From a virus, in the IMG/VR virus record IMGVR_UViG_3300025769_000106, positions 1 through 64,000 of that record: a stretch of DNA of 64,000 nt; one strand, 5' to 3'. Below, in pieces: positions 19,030 to 28,176 of this stretch. A program made the position numbers and the translations under genes. The stretch's first letter is position 1. Every line of letters starts with the position of its first letter. The notes beneath the pieces were generated by a model, which worked only from the letters and a program-made list of their open reading frames with translations, searched no databases and was not told the origin of the DNA.

Positions 19030-21189
19030 TCAAAGTGCCAAATATGGTGAGTTCTCCTCAACCTTAAGGTGGCGAACGAGCAAATCAACTTCAACAATGA
19101 CGGCTCCTTTGTCGTCAGGTACTTGGTGATCAGCCTTCACGATAGTGTAGTCTTCGAGGGTGATGGTTGCCGATTCTCTTGTAGCGTGTGATCCTCGCTT
19201 CTTCAAGCGAAGAACGATGTCGTTGGAATTGGTGTGGTGCTTTCGAGTACGAACCTGTTCCCAAAGTCGATCATCCTCAACAATGGCTGAGAATCGGAAC
19301 GTGTACGCTCGCTTTGATTCTGTGATCTCAAATGCCGTTTGAGTGCTTCCAAGTTGAACATTGTCCGTATCCAATGTGTTTCCTTCGTATCCTCGGATGT
19401 AGTGCCGAGCCTGGTTGCCATTTGCAATTGTGAACTCAAATTGAGTGCCACGGAGAACAGGTGCGCCAAAGACTTCAATCGAGATGTCTTGGAAGAGATA
19501 TGGTTTTTCACCGTCAACGGCAATGCCACTTGCTTTTCGATTCGCAGCGGTGTTTGCTGTTGTCTCAAACATACGGTGTGGAGTCATTGCTCCACCAGTA
19601 TCGGTGTAGTGTCGAGTTGCCTCATAGGATAGATCCATTTTCAATTCACCCTCGCTGTTTGCATTGACAGTTGCTGATTCAATTTTGCAACCGTTATACA
19701 GTCGAAGCAACTGATTTGTGCCTGGGCTTTCATCCGTTGATCGGAATGATTGCTCGATCATGAAAGTTGGCAAACGAGTGCCACCAAACATGGTGTGAGA
19801 CACGCCATTCTTCAATTCCTTGGTGGTTGAATCAATGTGAGGGCTTCCTCGCTTATCGTCATCGAGGCATGAAAGCCTCTCAACTCCACATTCGTTGGCA
19901 GTATGTGCGAAGGAGAATGGTTCCTCAACATAGACATAATCGCCATCAACTGCGATGACTCTTCGGATCTCATGTTTAAATACCGTAGGCAAAGTTGCAT
20001 CAGCACCAGGTATGTAATGGCTATTTTTGTCGATGATCCCAATGTATTCGCCAGCCGTGAATTTTGCACGTGTGGTTGCTCCGACCTTTACTCGAATGTC
20101 ATCGATTGCGATGTTTGCCGTGATTGCTGGAAGCAGGGCGAGCGTACCATTGGTCCGAGCATTTGCGACCGCACCTGTGTCGATGTCCAAGCAACCCACA
20201 ACATTTACTCCTGAAAGAGAAGTGTAGGATCCGTAGGTCAAAACACCTGATGTGCTAACGTGCTTGAATATGCCTCCTAATGCAGAGACTTGATCGTGAA
20301 CCGTCGTATAAGCGGCTCCAAGTGTGATGCTTGTTGTAGTGCCATGAGTTGATGAAGTCAAACCGATCAACAAATTCTTGCCAGCCTTATCAACATTCAA
20401 ACCAGTCATGGTTGTACCAGTAATTATTGCCGTAATGGTGTCAACTCCTGCTGCTCCAACCACTTGAGCGGTACAACCTAAGAGGGTTGCACTTGCATCT
20501 TTGAGATGAAGAGGTCGAGCGGTTAGGATTGTATTTGCGGCTGTGGCGTGAGACAACTCTCCATTGTTTGATCGAGAACTGACGCCCCCAAGTGCGTATT
20601 TCAACCAGCGAAGGGTGTGAGCGTTAAGCGACATACTCCCGCCAGCAAGCATTTCCCTTCCGCTTGTCAAGACGTTGACATCTCGACCCATGCCGATGAT
20701 GTGTTGCTGTCGAACATCAATCTCAGGCTCAGGGAGGCTGAAAGAATCGAGGAGTCCAAAGAATTGATCTGTGCGAACTTGAGTTGCAGAGTCAAATGTT
20801 GGGCAGCGGATGGAATGAATTGTCATCACATCACTTGCTGCCGCAGTTGCTCCACCACTTACCAATGCAGGTTGAACCGTGATTGTACCTTCCGATTGAT
20901 CACTTGCAATGATGTAGTAGGTTCGACGGGTGGTTGCAAAATCATCGGAAGCAAAATTCCCACTCGCGCTGATTGTCATGACACAGCCGACCAAAGCATT
21001 CTCTGGAATTAGGAGGTCTGGACCCGCTGCCACCCATGGTGCATTTACTCCAATTGTGATCAAACTGGTGTTTCCAACTGGGGCGGAGGCCACCCATCCA
21101 TCAGACGTTGTATCTCCTGTTGCGATCAATCCAGTCTCTTTACCCCATGACACTTCTGCAATGTCGCCCTTGAATATCGTGTTCACCAT
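19030..21189 (-). CDS. Major tail tube protein with insertions (719 aa)
   Basis: Starts MVNTIFKGDIAEVSWGKE. Long beta-rich protein with the LPEPEIDVRQQHIIGMGRDVNVLTSGREMLAGGSMSLNAHTLRWLKYALGG region (about 150-200) like tail tube proteins. Then Ala/Thr/Gly-rich inserts, and a C-terminal tube-like part with YEATRHYTDTGGA and LRGTQFEFTIANGNQARHYIRGYEGN. It ends with a regular beta region. Tail tube subunits are usually 150-250 aa; here extra domains probably decorate the tube. Call rests on composition and position before the chaperone genes. Confidence 0.6.
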   Translation of the reverse strand: MVNTIFKGDIAEVSWGKETGLIATGDTTSDGWVASAPVGNTSLITIGVNAPWVAAGPDLLIPENALVGCVMTISASGNFASDDFATTRRTYYIIASDQSEGTITVQPALVSGGATAAASDVMTIHSIRCPTFDSATQVRTDQFFGLLDSFSLPEPEIDVRQQHIIGMGRDVNVLTSGREMLAGGSMSLNAHTLRWLKYALGGVSSRSNNGELSHATAANTILTARPLHLKDASATLLGCTAQVVGAAGVDTITAIITGTTMTGLNVDKAGKNLLIGLTSSTHGTTTSITLGAAYTTVHDQVSALGGIFKHVSTSGVLTYGSYTSLSGVNVVGCLDIDTGAVANARTNGTLALLPAITANIAIDDIRVKVGATTRAKFTAGEYIGIIDKNSHYIPGADATLPTVFKHEIRRVIAVDGDYVYVEEPFSFAHTANECGVERLSCLDDDKRGSPHIDSTTKELKNGVSHTMFGGTRLPTFMIEQSFRSTDESPGTNQLLRLYNGCKIESATVNANSEGELKMDLSYEATRHYTDTGGAMTPHRMFETTANTAANRKASGIAVDGEKPYLFQDISIEVFGAPVLRGTQFEFTIANGNQARHYIRGYEGNTLDTDNVQLGSTQTAFEITESKRAYTFRFSAIVEDDRLWEQVRTRKHHTNSNDIVLRLKKRGSHATRESATITLEDYTIVKADHQVPDDKGAVIVEVDLLVRHLKVEENSPYLAL

Positions 21190-21203
21190 TTTATCGCCTC
21201 ATT

Positions 21204-21641
21204 TCATGTGATTGTTTCCAGAACTTCGCTGAATGTGATAACCTCTGCTTGAAGTGTGTATCGGAATAACCCCTTGCTACGATCCGACAAATCGGTTCGG
21301 GTCTTGAAGATAACCCTATCAAAGTCGTTTCCATTGCCTTTTCGGAACTTATGAATGATCCGCCGAACCTCATCTCGAAGTGCGCCCAATCTCTTTCTTC
21401 CCTTTGATGTACGAACATCGATGGTTAAATTGACGTGGATATTGACAAAATCAAACAACAATTCTGGTTGCGCTTCATTGTGAGCGGTTTCAAAAATACG
21501 AATGACGTCTTGATCTTGAAGACGAGTGCGCTTTCCTTCGCCTCGATCAAGGACGGCAATGTCTTCAATTGAGGGCTTTGGAGATAGGTTCCATTGAGCA
21601 TTCAGCAGATCACGGATCGACTCAATTGCATCCTTTGCCAT
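21204..21641 (-). CDS. Tail-terminator-like protein (145 aa)
   Basis: The ATG at 21641 follows GGAGGTCATG. Sequence mixes helices and strands: IESIRDLLNAQWNL, then DFVNIHVNLTIDVRTSKGRKRLGALRDEVRRIIHK and RYTLQAEVITFSEVLE. This layout (an N-terminal helix, a curved strand with D-V-R-T, a long amphipathic helix, final strands) fits tail terminator/minor tail proteins placed before the tail tube. Assignment by position and layout. Confidence 0.6.
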   Translation of the reverse strand: MAKDAIESIRDLLNAQWNLSPKPSIEDIAVLDRGEGKRTRLQDQDVIRIFETAHNEAQPELLFDFVNIHVNLTIDVRTSKGRKRLGALRDEVRRIIHKFRKGNGNDFDRVIFKTRTDLSDRSKGLFRYTLQAEVITFSEVLETIT

Positions 21642-21904
21642 CACATGACCTCCTGCAACTTGTTAATTTTCTCACCGATTTTCGTGTGATAATAATTTTG
21701 CTTCATGCGCTCATTGACAACAGAATCAACCTCTTCATCATTGTAATCAATGTCGTCTGCATCGGACATTTGTTTTTCCTCTTCAACCATCCTTTCTTGA
21801 ATATCTCGAAGGCCACCATTAACGGCTTTATCAGCCAAACTGGAAATCTCCTTGGAAATCTGGATGATTTCTTCGTGGTTTAATATGAGGGCAAGGAATA
21901 TCAC
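21641..21904 (-). CDS. Small helical connector/tail protein (87 aa)
   Basis: A GTG at 21904 is immediately after the preceding stop (TGATGTG) and gives MIFLALILNHEEIIQISKEISSL. The longer frame would lie inside the connector gene and is rejected. Mostly acidic and helical with DDIDYNDEEVDSVVNER. Position is that of head-tail joining proteins. Confidence 0.6.
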   Translation of the reverse strand: MIFLALILNHEEIIQISKEISSLADKAVNGGLRDIQERMVEEEKQMSDADDIDYNDEEVDSVVNERMKQNYYHTKIGEKINKLQEVM

Positions 21905-21905
21905 A

Positions 21906-23498
21906 TCAGCCACCCATACCTGCAACGATGATGGTTTCTTGATACGGAACAAGCATTCGCTTGACTTCTTCCTCCATCTTTTGGATCTTAGCATTGAGGT
22001 CAACATTTTGAGATCCTTCTGGGAATAGCACGGTGTAGTCATCAGTCAACAGTATGTCAATTGCAACCATTTTGATGCACACTTCTTTGATCGTCTTGTC
22101 GAGATACCGTTCGCCATAGATGTAAGACACCTTCAAAGAATGGTTTTCGTAAAACGGATATTGGTTGTTGAACATGATTGCTCCATTGTCTTCCATCGAC
22201 CACCAATCGTATTGGCGTTCTTCATCATTCATGTCAATGTTCAAACGTTGTTGCTTGATGACAACATCAGTTGCCAAGGCAGCCGTCGCTCCAACTGTGA
22301 GTTGCTCAACGACTGTAAAGGTGTTTCCTGATCTGGAACATCGAACCACATGAGTGGTTGCTCCAATCGTGAAATACACCAACCCTTGGGTTTTGGTAAA
22401 GGCCGATGCATCAGCGATGGTGAATTCCGATCCAGCAACAGAAGCGATTGTTGCTTGAACCGCAGTACCCAAAGAAAAAACAAACACATCAGGATTGGTC
22501 GTTGCGATTGTATTCGATTCGCCCTCTTCTGTTGATCTCAACGAGGTGATGACAATTTTTCCATCTCCTTCGTCGCTATTTGCAGTTGCCAAGAATTCAT
22601 CATTGACATACAATTGAGATCCAAATTCCTGGAGACTTCCGATAGCAATCGCTGTTCGAGAAGTTGCATCATCCTTGTTGATTAGATTTGAAATGTTTTG
22701 AGCGATTGTCTTTGCTCCAAAATCGGATTGCCATTGAGTTGCACCCGTTCCGTTTGTCAACGTGGCACTATGAGGGGTTCCATTGCAAAGGAAGATTTTT
22801 TCCGTACCTGCTGCCCCCAAGTTAGTTGGATCTTTGACCTTCATGCACGTCCTTGCTCCTGCCAATTCTCGATAATAATCGCTCTGCCACACGCCAAGGC
22901 GAAGGATCCGCTGAATCGCACGATGCCTCAAATAGACCGCACCAACATAATCCGTGTAGTATCGCCTTCGATATGGTTTGAAAGTGGTGAAATTTTGATA
23001 CTCATCGGCTACAATTCGAGGACGCCACGCCATACGGCAAACTTGATCGATGTAGTCTTGCTTTTTGCGGATCAAACTTTCAACATGAGATCTGGTTAGT
23101 CCTCTTTCCTTGCTGTTGGTCAAAGCATGATTGATTTGAAGTTGAGCATTTTTTGCTGTTGTGAAGGATGTAGTGTCGGTCAATTCTGTTGCTCGAACAT
23201 GAACATTTCCGCTCCCTCCGCTCACAGCGTCAAGAACGGTGTAGGTTTTGCCGATTGGATCGTCGTCATCGTACACGGTGATGCTCGTAGTGGAATCCAT
23301 TTTCCATCTGCGATATTCAGCACCGCTGATTGGGATGTTGATCATATCCGAACCCCATGATGTGTTTGCAGAGAGAGTGATTGGATCGGGCAGGGGCAAT
23401 TGCAAGAACTCTGCAACCTCGTCAGCCGTACAATACACCAGAGCAGTAGGATCAAGCGGTGAACTTGGTCGATGTCCAGGATTGAATACTTGAGGCAT
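21906..23498 (-). CDS. Head-tail connector-like protein (530 aa)
   Basis: The N-terminus MPQVFNPGHRPSSPLDPTALVYC reads VYCTADEVAEFLQLP and is followed by a helical YIDQVCRMAWRP region and a beta-rich insert (160-460) with repeats like ATQWQSDFGAKTIAQNI. The C-terminal part, YIYGERYLDKTIKEVCIKMVAIDILLTDD, resembles the helices of HK97 gp6-like connector proteins, which form rings between portal and tail. Longer than the family (usually 100-150 aa), so the insert would be an extra domain. Fit is moderate. Confidence 0.6.
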   Translation of the reverse strand: MPQVFNPGHRPSSPLDPTALVYCTADEVAEFLQLPLPDPITLSANTSWGSDMINIPISGAEYRRWKMDSTTSITVYDDDDPIGKTYTVLDAVSGGSGNVHVRATELTDTTSFTTAKNAQLQINHALTNSKERGLTRSHVESLIRKKQDYIDQVCRMAWRPRIVADEYQNFTTFKPYRRRYYTDYVGAVYLRHRAIQRILRLGVWQSDYYRELAGARTCMKVKDPTNLGAAGTEKIFLCNGTPHSATLTNGTGATQWQSDFGAKTIAQNISNLINKDDATSRTAIAIGSLQEFGSQLYVNDEFLATANSDEGDGKIVITSLRSTEEGESNTIATTNPDVFVFSLGTAVQATIASVAGSEFTIADASAFTKTQGLVYFTIGATTHVVRCSRSGNTFTVVEQLTVGATAALATDVVIKQQRLNIDMNDEERQYDWWSMEDNGAIMFNNQYPFYENHSLKVSYIYGERYLDKTIKEVCIKMVAIDILLTDDYTVLFPEGSQNVDLNAKIQKMEEEVKRMLVPYQETIIVAGMGG

Positions 23499-23516
23499 TA
23501 TATTCCGCTCCGCACT

Positions 23517-23831
23517 TCAACTGTGGTGGCTCCCCATATTGAAATGCATCGGGTCGCCACATACTGCACATCGAGGCGTCCAACAAAAATGCAACAGTCC
23601 ACAGGAGGTGCAACGAGTGCCAGATCCTATGTTTTGGATGTTCCTTCGCTCTTTGTTATCCACCTTCACAAACTTCTTTTGTGCGGTTGCCATGTTTTCA
23701 CGGCTAAAAGGAGATTCGTCTTCGGCAACAGATCCTGCGTTGGTCATGATCTCCAACATTCGGGATTGCCTTCGCTTGTTGATCTCAATTGATGTATCGA
23801 GGTCAATGTGGCCTGTCTTCATGCGAGCCAA
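23517..23831 (-). CDS. Zinc-ribbon head-cluster protein (104 aa)
   Basis: A TTG start with GGGGGTGA upstream. The C-terminus has CTSCG...RCAVCG (about 72-90), a clear C-x-x-C/C-x-x-C zinc ribbon. The N-terminal part is polar and helical. Similar zinc-ribbon small proteins are frequent in archaeal viruses and here it lies just before the 530-aa connector-like protein. Confidence 0.65.
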   Translation of the reverse strand: MARMKTGHIDLDTSIEINKRRQSRMLEIMTNAGSVAEDESPFSRENMATAQKKFVKVDNKERRNIQNIGSGTRCTSCGLLHFCWTPRCAVCGDPMHFNMGSHHS

Positions 23832-23845
23832 GGGGTTTCACCCCC

Positions 23846-24157
23846 TCATGCACGTCGTCCAGATACCGTAATGCGAACTGTGTGAGTGGAAAGGTTTGCA
23901 CCGCTTACGGCATCCAACGCTGCGCCATCTGCGCCAGCCTCGAAACAGTCCAACTTTTTGTTCGTGTGATCGTATTGCCAAACGTAGCCTGTGTTGCCTC
24001 CGTCAAGAACAACCGATTCAACGATTGGCACATAGGAAGAAAGGTCAAGGGCTTCTCCGCCAGAAGCGAAAGAAGTATCTGGGGTGATTTCAAGGTGAAC
24101 CGTAATGGTGCTACCCGATACAGACTGTCGGCGTGGTTGGTTGATCGTCAATGCCAT
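23846..24157 (-). CDS. Small head or connector protein (103 aa)
   Basis: Begins MALTINQPRRQSVSGSTITV after TGAGGAATT. Beta-strand-like segments alternate with Gly/Asp loops (EALDLSSYVPIVESVVLDGG and YVWQYDHTNKKLDC). Gene position between decoration and zinc-ribbon proteins suggests a small virion component. Unassigned. Confidence 0.6.
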   Translation of the reverse strand: MALTINQPRRQSVSGSTITVHLEITPDTSFASGGEALDLSSYVPIVESVVLDGGNTGYVWQYDHTNKKLDCFEAGADGAALDAVSGANLSTHTVRITVSGRRA

Positions 24158-24182
24158 GTTAATTCCTCATGTTGCTATGGTT

Positions 24183-24190
24183 TATATCCC
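24183..24190 (-). promoter_or_regulatory. Possible TATA-like box
   Basis: The minus strand reads GGGATATAAACC roughly 30 bases before the ATG at 24157. Its closeness to the Shine-Dalgarno leaves little room for a leader, so it may be fortuitous. Confidence 0.25.
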
Positions 24191-24206
24191 TTGCCCAATA
24201 ATTTGG

Positions 24207-24734
24207 TCATTCCATATAGATAATGACTCGAATAACCGAACCAGGATCAAGAATTGTTCCGCTTCCAGGATCGACATCAGTCGTTATGCGTACTTGACCA
24301 CAAACCAAGCCATTCCATGCGGCTGGCTCGTTGATCACAGTTCCGCCCGATTCTGCTGCCGAAGTGGTTGATACGGCAAAATGTAGGGAATTTTTCGATC
24401 CAGCAGTACCTCTGTTTGATCCTGGGGAAACTTCAAGCAAAGCCACTTGACCTGTTGACGATCCCGTGTAATTCAATTTTCCAATTGTATCAAAGTAAGG
24501 AATCTCAGTCCCTCCACCGTCTTCAATGTCCATCAAAAATTGGAGTTCGCCAGTATTTCCAGATCCAATCGCCAATGATGCTTGAGATGCATCAACAACG
24601 ACTTTGGAGACTTTTCCATTAAGAGACACCAATTGCGTAGGATTATCTCCAGTAAGTGTGATCACGTGGCGATTGACACGGCTTCGAGAAAGGTAATTCT
24701 CGCCATCAGTAATGGATTGCCTGTTGTTCGCCAT
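24207..24734 (-). CDS. Beta-rich virion protein (175 aa)
   Basis: Starts MANNRQSITDGENYL after GAGGGATC. Residues 22-170 read like successive beta strands (VNRHVITLTG, KVSKVVVDA, ASLAIGSG, GELQFLMDIEDGG) with Gly/Ser loops, fitting a decoration protein or adaptor. Between the SAP-domain protein and a 103-aa protein. No specific family. Confidence 0.65.
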   Translation of the reverse strand: MANNRQSITDGENYLSRSRVNRHVITLTGDNPTQLVSLNGKVSKVVVDASQASLAIGSGNTGELQFLMDIEDGGGTEIPYFDTIGKLNYTGSSTGQVALLEVSPGSNRGTAGSKNSLHFAVSTTSAAESGGTVINEPAAWNGLVCGQVRITTDVDPGSGTILDPGSVIRVIIYME

Positions 24735-24743
24735 TTAGATCCC

Positions 24744-25112
24744 TCATGCCAACTTTTCAAGCAGATCGGCTTTCTTGTCTCGGTTCGAGGTGTCAATGCC
24801 TCGTTCCTTGCACAAAGCCATCAATTTGGCACGGGATAATGTCGAAAGGTCTTCAGGAACAGCAGGTGCTTCCTCAACAGGTTCGACAGTAGCCTCAACA
24901 ACTTCCTTCATGGCCTCAGTCTTTTTCTCATCAGCATCGCTAACAACTTCCCAAGAAGTTGATCCGTTTTCGATGCCGCCAAGAATGCGTTCTTCGATCC
25001 ATGAGGCTGGAATGTTTGTTTTGGGGTCGCCACGTGCGAAACCGTACTTTCTTCCATTGATCTCGTACTCGATATACGGCTTGCCGCCAGTATATGTGAT
25101 GGTGTATCCCAA
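24744..25112 (-). CDS. Head protein with C-terminal SAP-like domain (122 aa)
   Basis: A TTG at 25112 is six bases after GAGGTG and is preferred to the GTG at 25121. The N-terminal part is YTITYTGGKPYIEYEINGR, a short beta unit. The centre is acidic (EEAPAVPEDL), and the final 30 residues LSRAKLMALCKERGIDTSNRDKKADLLEKL are a SAP/HeH-like helix-extended-helix nucleic-acid-binding motif. Likely a head-tail or head-DNA contact protein. Confidence 0.7.
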   Translation of the reverse strand: MGYTITYTGGKPYIEYEINGRKYGFARGDPKTNIPASWIEERILGGIENGSTSWEVVSDADEKKTEAMKEVVEATVEPVEEAPAVPEDLSTLSRAKLMALCKERGIDTSNRDKKADLLEKLA

Positions 25113-25122
25113 AGGGAACACC

Positions 25123-25512
25123 TCAGCGATACAAAATGGTCAATCGAACTGTGTCGCCTGAGACGCCAGATGGTGCGGTGAAGAGAACTTGCGCTCCTTC
25201 TCCACGTACCAAGGTCATGTCTTCGTGTCCACCAGATCGGTTCTCAACGCCAAGGACAGCAAGAACGGCTGCTCCGTGGGCGGTGTCGCCTTGGAAAGCC
25301 AGTCGAGTGCCAGAGGCAGTATCAGCAAGATCAAAGACGGTTGCGGTGTTGCTTGCGACGACCAAATCAATGATCATCATTTGAACTGCACCAGCAGCCG
25401 TGTTCGTTCCGATTGGGGTTTGTAGCCAGTCGGTGTTGCTTTCTTCGAGTACGCCAGCCCACATTGGGACATCAGCGACAATTGTTCCGCTTGTTAGGTT
25501 CGTGTTTGCCAT
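25123..25512 (-). CDS. Probable capsid decoration or head protein (129 aa)
   Basis: Beta-rich, Thr/Ala/Val-rich small protein starting MANTNLTSGTIVADVPMWAG, after GGAGATGATGAA. It follows the capsid gene, the usual place of decoration proteins. Segments such as TVFDLADTASGTRLAFQG fit beta-sandwich strands; ends with a regular strand TVRLTILYR. No family assigned with certainty. Confidence 0.7.
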   Translation of the reverse strand: MANTNLTSGTIVADVPMWAGVLEESNTDWLQTPIGTNTAAGAVQMMIIDLVVASNTATVFDLADTASGTRLAFQGDTAHGAAVLAVLGVENRSGGHEDMTLVRGEGAQVLFTAPSGVSGDTVRLTILYR

Positions 25513-25541
25513 GTTTCATCATCTCCATGTTTTTTTTATCC

Positions 25542-26696
25542 TCAGGCACTAAGATCTCGGATCTTGCCGTGTGCGCCATAGAAGAGTTGCCAGAGTTCAC
25601 CCATTGTGTGGAATAGGCCGACTTGTCCAAGACGGTTGATACCGAATGGATCGCCAGTCTCGATACCAGATTCGTGGTAAAGAGTTGGTTTGGCCGTGCA
25701 GAAGTAGGTGTAGTCGGTGTCGATGAAGTATAGTCGGGAAAGACCATCATCAACAACGTCCTTGGAAGGAATGATCGGGACTCCGTTGTAGGTTGCAACA
25801 ACGAATCCAGCATCCATACCAGGAACACCTTGGACACCGTTGACGGAAGGTGAAACACGCTTCATCTCGGTAAATCGCTGTTGTGGTTGGAGGAGTTGTT
25901 GGATCTTCTCAACGGTATCGTAGCCAGTTAGGATGACCTTTGGCTGACCACCACGTTCCCAAACGCTTCGGAACATTCCATCGAGGATGTTCAAAGTGAG
26001 AGGGCGTTCGTTGGAAGCACCGTTTGCACCAGCATCGACGTTGGCGTCGTACCATTCACGGGCAGTAGCACCAGAGGAGTCTCGGGTGAGACTGTATTGG
26101 TTGTGAACTGCTGCTGAACTGATGTCGTCCATTCCAGACTTCTCAACGAAGGAGGAGGAGATTGCACGGTCAATGGATTCAAAGTTGTTTCCAGCGACGG
26201 TGTTGACATCTCGAAGGAGCATCTTGTTGATCGACTCAGCGTGAGATTTCGACATTTCCATCTTGATCACAGCACGTGCATCGCCAAGTCCATCGTCCTT
26301 GTCTGCAAGGAACATTGCAGTTTCGCTCAGGTCGAACTTGCTTGCAATGGTCTTTGGCTTGGTGCTGACTTCGTGGAAAGTTGGCTTGGTGGAGTCAGGA
26401 AGGGTTCCGTTTTCAGGAAGGCCGCTTGCTTCATCAGGCTTGCCAACCACGACACGCCATCCACTCTTTTCCCAAGGCTTCTTAGGAAGGATCGAGAAGG
26501 CGTTGAATTCTTGGTTGAGTTGCGACCAAACCTTACGCCCAAAGATGGCGTTGTAGGTTCCAGTCGTGGTGGACATCAATGGTGAATCGGCTTTGAGCAG
26601 ATCGGTTCCGCTGTATGCCCATGCATTTGATCCTGCGCCAGCACCGTAGTAAAGGCGTTCCATGTCTTCGATTGTTCGGATGTATCCTTGCGTCAT
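25542..26696 (-). CDS. Major capsid protein, HK97 fold
   Basis: 384 aa after GGAGATGATG. Typical HK97-type layout: an N-terminal arm, an extended loop with ASGLPENGTLP-like and EVSTKPKTIASKF, a spine helix with MSKSHAESINKMLLRD and an axial domain with LTLNILDGMFRSVWERGGQPKVILTG, then YNGVPIIPSKDVV and LYFIDTDYTYF. The last 40 residues are hydrophobic and structured. Order protease-capsid is the norm. Forms the icosahedral shell. Confidence 0.9.
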   Translation of the reverse strand: MTQGYIRTIEDMERLYYGAGAGSNAWAYSGTDLLKADSPLMSTTTGTYNAIFGRKVWSQLNQEFNAFSILPKKPWEKSGWRVVVGKPDEASGLPENGTLPDSTKPTFHEVSTKPKTIASKFDLSETAMFLADKDDGLGDARAVIKMEMSKSHAESINKMLLRDVNTVAGNNFESIDRAISSSFVEKSGMDDISSAAVHNQYSLTRDSSGATAREWYDANVDAGANGASNERPLTLNILDGMFRSVWERGGQPKVILTGYDTVEKIQQLLQPQQRFTEMKRVSPSVNGVQGVPGMDAGFVVATYNGVPIIPSKDVVDDGLSRLYFIDTDYTYFCTAKPTLYHESGIETGDPFGINRLGQVGLFHTMGELWQLFYGAHGKIRDLSA

Positions 26697-26720
26697 TGTT
26701 CATCATCTCCTTTTGTGATT

Positions 26721-28118
26721 TCATTCTCCTCGCAATGCTCGCATAGCAAGTGCTTCTGCGGCTCGCCAACCTTCGAGATCAGATCCCATCTGGGAAAATT
26801 CATCGTGTGTTGGTACTCGGATGGAGGTTGTTGGTTCGGATGGCACAGGGGTTGCGCTCTTTTGGAGATCGACATTCTCGGACTTGAGCATTGCGATTTC
26901 CTCACGGAGAGCGTTGATTTGTACGCCGACATCGTTGGCTTTGCGAACTTCGAGAGCCTGAGCGGTTTCTGCATCATAGCGTTCTGCCCATTCTTTCTCA
27001 ACGAGTCCCTTTACTGCCTCTTCATCACGGAGGGCAGCGTAGGTTCGGTATCCCTTCTCCAAAGTTTCTGGGGTAAGGGACTTGATCACGTTGGTGTTGC
27101 CTTGTGGAGCATTCATGTTCATGTGTGGGACACTTGGACCCTTGATGACATATTGGTTGCCGCCAGGACTTGGGAGAGAGGGGTACGAAGGTTCGGTTGC
27201 ATCTTCGCCAGATCCAACTTCGTCGCCTTGACCACGGTGAGAGAAGCCACCAGACCCTTGTTCAGGGAGGTATGCCTTTTCCAAACCGAAGTGATCACGG
27301 AGGCCGTCGAGATCAACACCAGATTCGTGAGCGAATTTCTCAAGGGTGTCGATGTAAGCAAGAGCGAGATCTTGCTCGCCCTTCTTCATTTTGTCGTCGC
27401 CCTTGGATCCGATGGGGTTGCCATCTTCATCGCATTCGACGTTTTTCATGTCGCCCTTCATGTATTTCTCGTCAGTCTTCTTGTCGGACTTTCCTTCATT
27501 CAATTCTTTCAGGACTTCGGAAAGACCTGCTTTAATTTCGTTTAGCACTTCTGTGTTGCTCATGTTTTCATCTCCATCCATTTTGAGGATCGTGTACGCT
27601 GCTTCAGGATTGATTCCTTTCTTGCAGAGTGTGATCTCATGGAGTTCAAGGTCGGTAATCTCTCGATGAGTACCGAGTTCGGGTGTGGTTTTGGAGACAC
27701 GGAATAGTGCCTGACCGCCAATCGAGAACGCCCGTAGTTCTCCATTGCGGATTTGCTTTTGCACTTCACGTGCTTTTTGGATGTCGTTGCGGATTTTGCA
27801 AACAACGAACAATCCGTGATCATCAACTTCGGATTTCCACAATCGTCCTTCGGTATCCTTGTAGTCGGAGACAACTTCTCCAACTTGAATACCAGAGTGT
27901 GCCAATTGCACATTGCGGAATGCCTTGTTCCCCATAAATTGGTCAAAGGCTTTCTTAAGAGCAGGTACAGGGATTCGATCTCCCTGCTTATCGACCATAT
28001 CGACTGAGGCATAACCTGCAACGAATAAGTCGCCATTTGATGCAGCGGATTTTAGCAAGAAATCAGAGCCATCCGCAGACCATGTTGCGGAGGAGACTGA
28101 GAGGTTTGCTGCCGTCAT
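26721..28118 (-). CDS. Prohead protease fused to scaffold-like domain
   Basis: 465 aa from the ATG at 28118. The N-terminal part (30-150) is an XkdF/S78-type prohead serine protease: GYASVDMVDKQGDRI, catalytic His74 in LAHSGI, Ser132 in RAFSIGG, with an Asp/Glu later. Residues of about 160-465 are a mixed coiled-coil/acidic and Gly-rich tail (EIKAGLSEVLKEL, EEAVKGLVEKEWAERYDAETAQALEVRKA) fitting a scaffold. The protease domain cleaves scaffold and capsid (and possibly tagged cargo) during head maturation. It sits immediately before the capsid gene. The tail ends in a Glu-rich segment near the stop. Confidence 0.85.
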   Translation of the reverse strand: MTAANLSVSSATWSADGSDFLLKSAASNGDLFVAGYASVDMVDKQGDRIPVPALKKAFDQFMGNKAFRNVQLAHSGIQVGEVVSDYKDTEGRLWKSEVDDHGLFVVCKIRNDIQKAREVQKQIRNGELRAFSIGGQALFRVSKTTPELGTHREITDLELHEITLCKKGINPEAAYTILKMDGDENMSNTEVLNEIKAGLSEVLKELNEGKSDKKTDEKYMKGDMKNVECDEDGNPIGSKGDDKMKKGEQDLALAYIDTLEKFAHESGVDLDGLRDHFGLEKAYLPEQGSGGFSHRGQGDEVGSGEDATEPSYPSLPSPGGNQYVIKGPSVPHMNMNAPQGNTNVIKSLTPETLEKGYRTYAALRDEEAVKGLVEKEWAERYDAETAQALEVRKANDVGVQINALREEIAMLKSENVDLQKSATPVPSEPTTSIRVPTHDEFSQMGSDLEGWRAAEALAMRALRGE

Positions 28119-28141
28119 CAACCTTTCCTAAATCAAGCAAT

Positions 28142-28150
28142 CCTATATGA
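28142..28150 (-). promoter_or_regulatory. TATA-like element before prohead protease
   Basis: The minus strand reads TCATATAGG, the same nine bases as at 48714-48722. It lies about 26 bases before the ATG at 28118, so transcription would start near the start codon. Directly preceded by the oligo-T run, this suggests a separate, strong capsid transcript. Confidence 0.45.
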
Positions 28151-28161
28151 ACGCTTCTTAC

Positions 28162-28171
28162 AAAAAAAAAA
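28162..28171 (-). terminator. Oligo-T terminator after 1136-aa gene
   Basis: Ten T on the minus strand follow the stop codon at 28177 by a few bases. This is typical of archaeal transcription termination and marks a transcription unit boundary before the capsid genes. Confidence 0.5.
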
Positions 28172-28176
28172 TGAAA

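Noticed and set aside
23815-23830. GGGGTGAAACCCC hairpin near the start of the zinc-ribbon gene
   Set aside because: The short stem includes the Shine-Dalgarno itself; it may tune translation, but there is no independent evidence for a regulatory structure.
26688-27545. 285-codon plus-strand frame opposite the prohead protease
   Set aside because: It is antisense to a well-supported protease-scaffold gene, has a Phe/Cys/Leu-rich composition typical of a shadow frame and no recognisable domain.
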